Positions 15,101-17,406 of a stretch of 17,406 bases of DNA are shown piece after piece. The notes beneath the pieces were generated by a model that worked only from the letters and a program-made list of their open reading frames with translations, was not told the origin of the DNA and ran no database searches. Both the position numbers and the translations under genes were made by a program. Numbering within the stretch: position 1 is the stretch's first letter; each line of letters starts with the position of its first letter. Source of the stretch: JADHUC01 sp964617665 (GTDB lineage: Bacteria; Planctomycetota; Planctomycetia; Pirellulales; Pirellulaceae); contig CAZUAH010000284.1 of NCBI GenBank assembly GCA_964617665.1, positions 1 to 17,406 on the forward strand. The letters run 5' to 3'.

Positions 15101-16099
15101 CTGCTCAGCGAAGATCCGTCCATGAGAGGCGGGACAAACGCTTGGTTGTGGGACTTCACGCGGTCCCCCAAGACGCCGCAACGCCTGATTGATGACCTCA
15201 CATATCAATATCCACCTTCGATTTCGTTCCTGGATAACGATCGGCATGTCGCCACTGCCTCACACGATGGCGTCCGAATTGCCCCATGTCAGGTGACAGC
15301 TTCCAGTCGAGAATCGACGTTACGAGTCCAGGGTTGTCGGCTCGGCGGCTGGCTCGCAGCAACGCCCGGTCGCAAAGTGGCCTTTTGCTCGCGGGACCCG
15401 AGAGCCTCTGCGATCCGAGTGTGGGACATCGATGGGCAATTGCTGTTCGAAGGACGCACGCCGGATTCCGAGAAAGCCAGCGATCTAACGTTTACGCCCA
15501 ACGGCAAGTACTTGGTAGTCGTCGGCGAGTTCGGATTACGTTGCTGGGAGACGCAAGGCTGGACGGCGCTTCACGAAAGCCTCACATGGAACAATCGGCC
15601 GGTCCAGGCGGTCTACCCCGGTCCAAGCGGGCGCTTCCTTGCCGTCCACCAAAGGGACGGAATCTGTACCGTCATCGACCTGGTACGGCGATCTTCGGTT
15701 GGTGGCCCCATGGCTTTGCCGCCCAGGCTCCTTTGCTGTCAGTTCACACCGCGCGCGGACCGCTTATTGACCGCTTCAAGAGATGAAGGCCTGCGAGTCT
15801 GGGATTGGCAACGCGGCGAACCGCTGTCGCCGGAGCAGACGCATATGCGTTCTGTTCGTAAAACCGTTTTCTCGCCTACGGGGACGTTTGCCGCAGTCCT
15901 TCGCGACGGTTTGGCGTTGCGCTTCGAGAGGTTGCCGCAGCCGAGTCGCGAACCGCTGGACGACCTGATTCGAAGGGCTCAGATAACGACCACTCTTGAC
16001 CTGAGCGAAGATGCCGTATACCGCCGTATCTCGGCGGACCGTTGGAATCGGCTGCGCCATGAGATGGCCCCAATCGAATCAGGTTACTCTTCGGATTGA
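12101..16099 (+). CDS. Membrane Ser/Thr protein kinase with C-terminal WD40-like propellers
   Basis: A 1332-residue protein counting from GTG 12101. An N-terminal helical region (about 38-118) resembles the conserved pre-kinase segment of planctomycete kinases. The kinase domain (about 136-420) is complete: glycine-rich loop ARGGMGVV, K171 in ALKVL, catalytic D280 in HRDVKPSN, D298 in DFG, and APE at 325-327. A single TM helix lies at about 443-465, followed by a helical segment (about 467-555) and 14-16 divergent WD40-like blades to about 1280, enough for two propellers. The C-terminal tail is the short helical end usual in this group. The kinase should be cytosolic and the propellers extracytoplasmic. 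The start is uncertain: the frame is open back to 12005 inside the sigma gene; GTG 12101 overlaps that gene by 46 nt, and the next ATG is 12242, which would trim the pre-kinase helix. No Shine-Dalgarno is clear. Substrate unknown; the overlapping sigma factor is the natural candidate. Confidence 0.92.
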   Translation: MDARSGGCRPKNDSVSHSEPSSTVPFGRTSEDLPYELLLIIDRHCRHMEREMRSGRSIRIEALLAESPVADADTLLGELLLTEVSILGSRGDDPSRESYLTRFPDQTDVVHRVFDRDPASQADSDSVATTPGLRPGTRLGDFRIRREIARGGMGVVYEATQENPERRVALKVLPAVAALDDRQVQRFEREGHVIARLHHPHIVQVYRTGSEEGTRYIAMQYIDGVPLNRVWQQLPQDSPPSLRALADPGASERFDLIARFGRDLAGALSYAHSRNVIHRDVKPSNVLLDGDGQIHLTDFGLAQMTESGSSLTLTGEFVGTLRYAAPEAFEGAVGTPSDIYSLGVTLYELVGLQPAFSETSHSTLIDRITRGIPTPWPPETRAAPRDLQTIICKAMSVEPELRYSTAGEMADDLARFLRREPIRARQSSLRERLVRWCQREPRLAGLAGGLVAVLLIALVAVSVLLRRANTARDEMITQRNSAASLADRADRAQRLANEQLLQTHRIASVMHMEQGDYGRALFSTIRGLRLAEREPGYSDVSGISSAARLSIVDALRCRASSLMGDMPVPIARTRLPYDRWTHICVQRGGSWISNHPVPCLLENGRRMRVSTTYGTDLLDWEMETNRIQPARLSVLETPDDATRIRFTADGDHAVVQRADLRLELWDVGKNDVSVVLQPTPDDLDRLTLCAMSPDDSKLVVIMRPEESRGFRGWLYDIETGLLVRNEGVRIFLPLQSAEFSRDGQWILIGHPYMSSYILNATTFARVKELANVWHRAVFDQGGHRLASVQPRGIDIWDLDGLAEWPKHTPLTTLPVPATLRLRRLAFDPSGDLLIAGDDRGSLFAWKIPDGSMAITPCRHARGPIDHLVVSPDGRRVAVADAAGRLRVWSLESGCPLTPVLWDREPLGGIVWDSGGELLGFTSASGELMVVRIDDHSETAESDRYLSPLSYSPHGRRVLTQSRDGVVTILDTTEVPPREIAVLNHPHVCAVAWSRSGDRVALLSEDPSMRGGTNAWLWDFTRSPKTPQRLIDDLTYQYPPSISFLDNDRHVATASHDGVRIAPCQVTASSRESTLRVQGCRLGGWLAATPGRKVAFCSRDPRASAIRVWDIDGQLLFEGRTPDSEKASDLTFTPNGKYLVVVGEFGLRCWETQGWTALHESLTWNNRPVQAVYPGPSGRFLAVHQRDGICTVIDLVRRSSVGGPMALPPRLLCCQFTPRADRLLTASRDEGLRVWDWQRGEPLSPEQTHMRSVRKTVFSPTGTFAAVLRDGLALRFERLPQPSREPLDDLIRRAQITTTLDLSEDAVYRRISADRWNRLRHEMAPIESGYSSD

Positions 16100-16619
16100 T
16101 CTCAGAGCACTTGCGGTTCATTCAGAAGGTCTGTACGCGCGAGATAGACGCCCTGCTGGTGTTTGCAGCTCAGCCGCGCAATCGCCTCACTCCTGATCCC
16201 AATTGGCAACAGCCAAAGGCAGGTTCACGTTTAGCCCAGCAGTGTCTTGAGGAATGTTCGACGTGTGCGGGGGGTTCCTGCCATGGGGAAACTTGCCGGT
16301 CTTCCTGGCGCGTGCATCCCGTGATTGCCGTCTCGCAAGGCAGCGCGATCAAGAAACATCAAGATCGAAGTTGAAATAGGACACACTCGTGGGAATGCCT
16401 GCACCCCAGTCGAAGTGCGGTATGTCTCCGAAACCGAGCGCCTTGTTGCGCGCGTCGGTCTGATGCTCCTTCAGCGTAGTCAAGTCTTTGTCGGCACCAT
16501 TTGGCCAACTGGAGTATTGCCTAGCACGACCCAGAAGTAGTGCCTGACGCGACAACGGACTGCCTCACTTCGCCGTCAGTGTGCAGGCGAAGAGATACGA
16601 GACAGTTCGCGAACACCGG
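16100..16619. other. 520-bp stretch without an intact gene
   Basis: Lies between the convergent 3' ends of the Ser/Thr kinase and the hydrolase. No rho-independent terminator was seen. Its right half contains a minus-strand coding-like remnant (16349-16555) and part of dispersed repeat C. A plus-strand ORF starting with TTG at 16096 overlaps the kinase stop and has no recognisable features. Confidence 0.5.
16349..16555 (-). pseudogene. Possible C-terminal remnant of an unrecognised gene
   Basis: The last 45 or so codons (KDLTTLKEHQTDARN through GFGDIPHFDWGAGIPTSV to a TGA) have strong G/C preference at third positions and read like a real protein C-terminus, unlike nearby random ORFs. The frame is closed upstream by a TGA near 16565 and has only a TTG to start. 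Just upstream, another frame reads HYFWVVLGNTP, so a frameshift may separate two pieces of one former gene. I do not recognise the family. Confidence 0.35.
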
Positions 16620-16667
16620 CTACGTCGACTGGCTAAACACGGATTCCAGGAATTCTCCGACAGCTTG
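16602..16667 (-). repeat. Dispersed repeat, copy C, over the hydrolase 3' end
   Basis: Matches 5957-6022 at about 53 of 66 positions on the minus strand. Here the first part encodes the hydrolase C-terminus (AVGEFLESVFSQST) and its TAG stop, and the rest is downstream sequence; similarity does not break at the stop codon. Confidence 0.6.
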
Positions 16668-17406
16668 ACGCATCTCCGGTTCGGCGCGGAGTATCAGATG
16701 GTTGTGATCCGCTTCGGGCAGTTCAACGAATCGTTTGGCGATCCCGGTGGTTGATGCCTCTGGTGCCGTTTCAAACAGTCGGCGACCGAACTTGATGGGG
16801 ATGATGGTGTCTCGCGCTCCGTGGATTTGGAGAATGGGACACGTTACCGCGGGAATACGATCGGCGGAAGGAAAACGATCGACCATTACCAGGCGAACGG
16901 GTAGCCAGGGGTAGTGACAGGCTCCCATGTCGACCAGCGAGGTAAACGTGGATCGTAGGACCAGTGCTCCGGGTGGCGTGCCGGCCTCGCTCAAGTCGGA
17001 CGCAAGCCGTACGGCGACTCCGCCGCCCAGTGACTCGCCGTACAGGATGATCCGATCCGGTGCGACGTTTCGCTCGTCCGTGGCATACCTCCATACGGCC
17101 TGGGCGTCCGCTGCCAATGCGGCTTCGGTGGGCGAGCCGGCGTTTTCTCCATAACCGCGGTAGTCGAAGATGAATACTTCACAGCCGAGCCGTGTGAACA
17201 CGCCGAATTCCTCCGTCCGATACAGGCGATTGCCGGCATTGCCAGAGAAATACAAGACCACCGGCCGCCCCAATTCCAACTGGCGATCGCACTCCTCGCG
17301 ATCTGCCGCCGCCTGCCCGTTGGGCAACACGTGCCAGCCGTGTAGTTGAATGCTTATGTGAAGCTGCTGATTATGTGGAGTTGAGCGGCCTGTTTCGGCG
17401 TTTCCC
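16620..17406 (-). CDS. Alpha/beta hydrolase (Bem46/ABHD-like), 5' end beyond the window
   Basis: An alpha/beta-fold serine hydrolase whose frame stays open to the right edge, so the gene is partial. Counting residues from the codon at 17330, the oxyanion-side motif FSGNAGNR is at 28-34, DYRGYGENAGSP at 56-67, the nucleophile elbow GESLGG has S100, the acid is D174 in HGARDTIIP and the histidine is H209 in EADHNH. All triad members are present. This pattern is typical of the ABHD12/13/17 or Bem46-like group, hydrolases of esters or thioesters with unknown substrates in bacteria. A start at GTG 17330 is unlikely because the codons before it (reading QLHGWHVLP) continue the family's usual GW-containing strand. 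An N-terminal signal or TM segment, common in this group, would lie outside the window. It is convergent with the Ser/Thr kinase gene. Confidence 0.88.
   Translation of the reverse strand, partial: GNAETGRSTPHNQQLHISIQLHGWHVLPNGQAAADREECDRQLELGRPVVLYFSGNAGNRLYRTEEFGVFTRLGCEVFIFDYRGYGENAGSPTEAALAADAQAVWRYATDERNVAPDRIILYGESLGGGVAVRLASDLSEAGTPPGALVLRSTFTSLVDMGACHYPWLPVRLVMVDRFPSADRIPAVTCPILQIHGARDTIIPIKFGRRLFETAPEASTTGIAKRFVELPEADHNHLILRAEPEMRQAVGEFLESVFSQST

Noticed and set aside
16234..16254. Extra BlaI operator (TGTCTTG half-site)
   Set aside because: A single half-site with no partner and no promoter nearby.
16096..16374. Plus-strand ORF after the Ser/Thr kinase
   Set aside because: Begins with a TTG overlapping the kinase stop, lacks a ribosome binding site and has no protein-like pattern.

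Overview
The window reads as chromosomal DNA of a planctomycete, probably a Pirellulaceae-like lineage. That placement is inferred from architecture: an ECF sigma factor followed by a membrane Ser/Thr kinase with WD40 propellers, a BlaI-type repressor next to an M56 protease fused to WD40 repeats, moderately high GC, large proteins and often weak Shine-Dalgarno signals. No rRNA, tRNA, CRISPR array, transposase or integrase was seen.

Layout. Left edge to about 11.3 kb is almost entirely minus strand. Transcription order from right to left is: a cytosolic hybrid histidine kinase (9187-11325), a protein with an M56-like membrane N-terminus but no protease domain (6057-8921), a BlaI/MecI-family repressor (5228-5641), a BlaR1-like M56 metalloprotease fused to 21 WD40 repeats (1080-5216), and a short CBM9-like sugar-binding ORF that looks 5'-truncated (189-683). 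Divergent from the histidine kinase, on the plus strand, lie an ECF sigma factor (11535-12146) and an overlapping Ser/Thr kinase with TM helix and WD40-like propellers (12101-16099). A roughly 520-bp stretch without an intact gene follows, then the 3' part of a minus-strand alpha/beta hydrolase (16620-17406) that runs off the right edge.

How the parts may work together. The best supported unit is the blaI-like/M56-WD40 operon. Its promoter (TTGACA, 17-bp spacer, TAGACT) is bracketed by two 17-bp operators of form CRAGACA-NNN-TGTCTTG, one over the -35 and one over the predicted start site, which is the expected layout for autorepression. By analogy with BlaR1, the protease domain faces the cytoplasm and would inactivate the repressor, while the region that binds beta-lactam in BlaR1 is replaced by enough WD40 repeats for three seven-bladed propellers. 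Three proteins here (M56-WD40, the protease-less M56-like protein, and the kinase) share one plan: N-terminal membrane or cytosolic signalling part plus a large, probably extracytoplasmic beta-propeller region.

Outside the genes, a short dispersed repeat occurs three times: downstream of the protease-less gene, in its 5' leader, and over the 3' end of the hydrolase. All family assignments come from reading motifs by eye; no database search was run.
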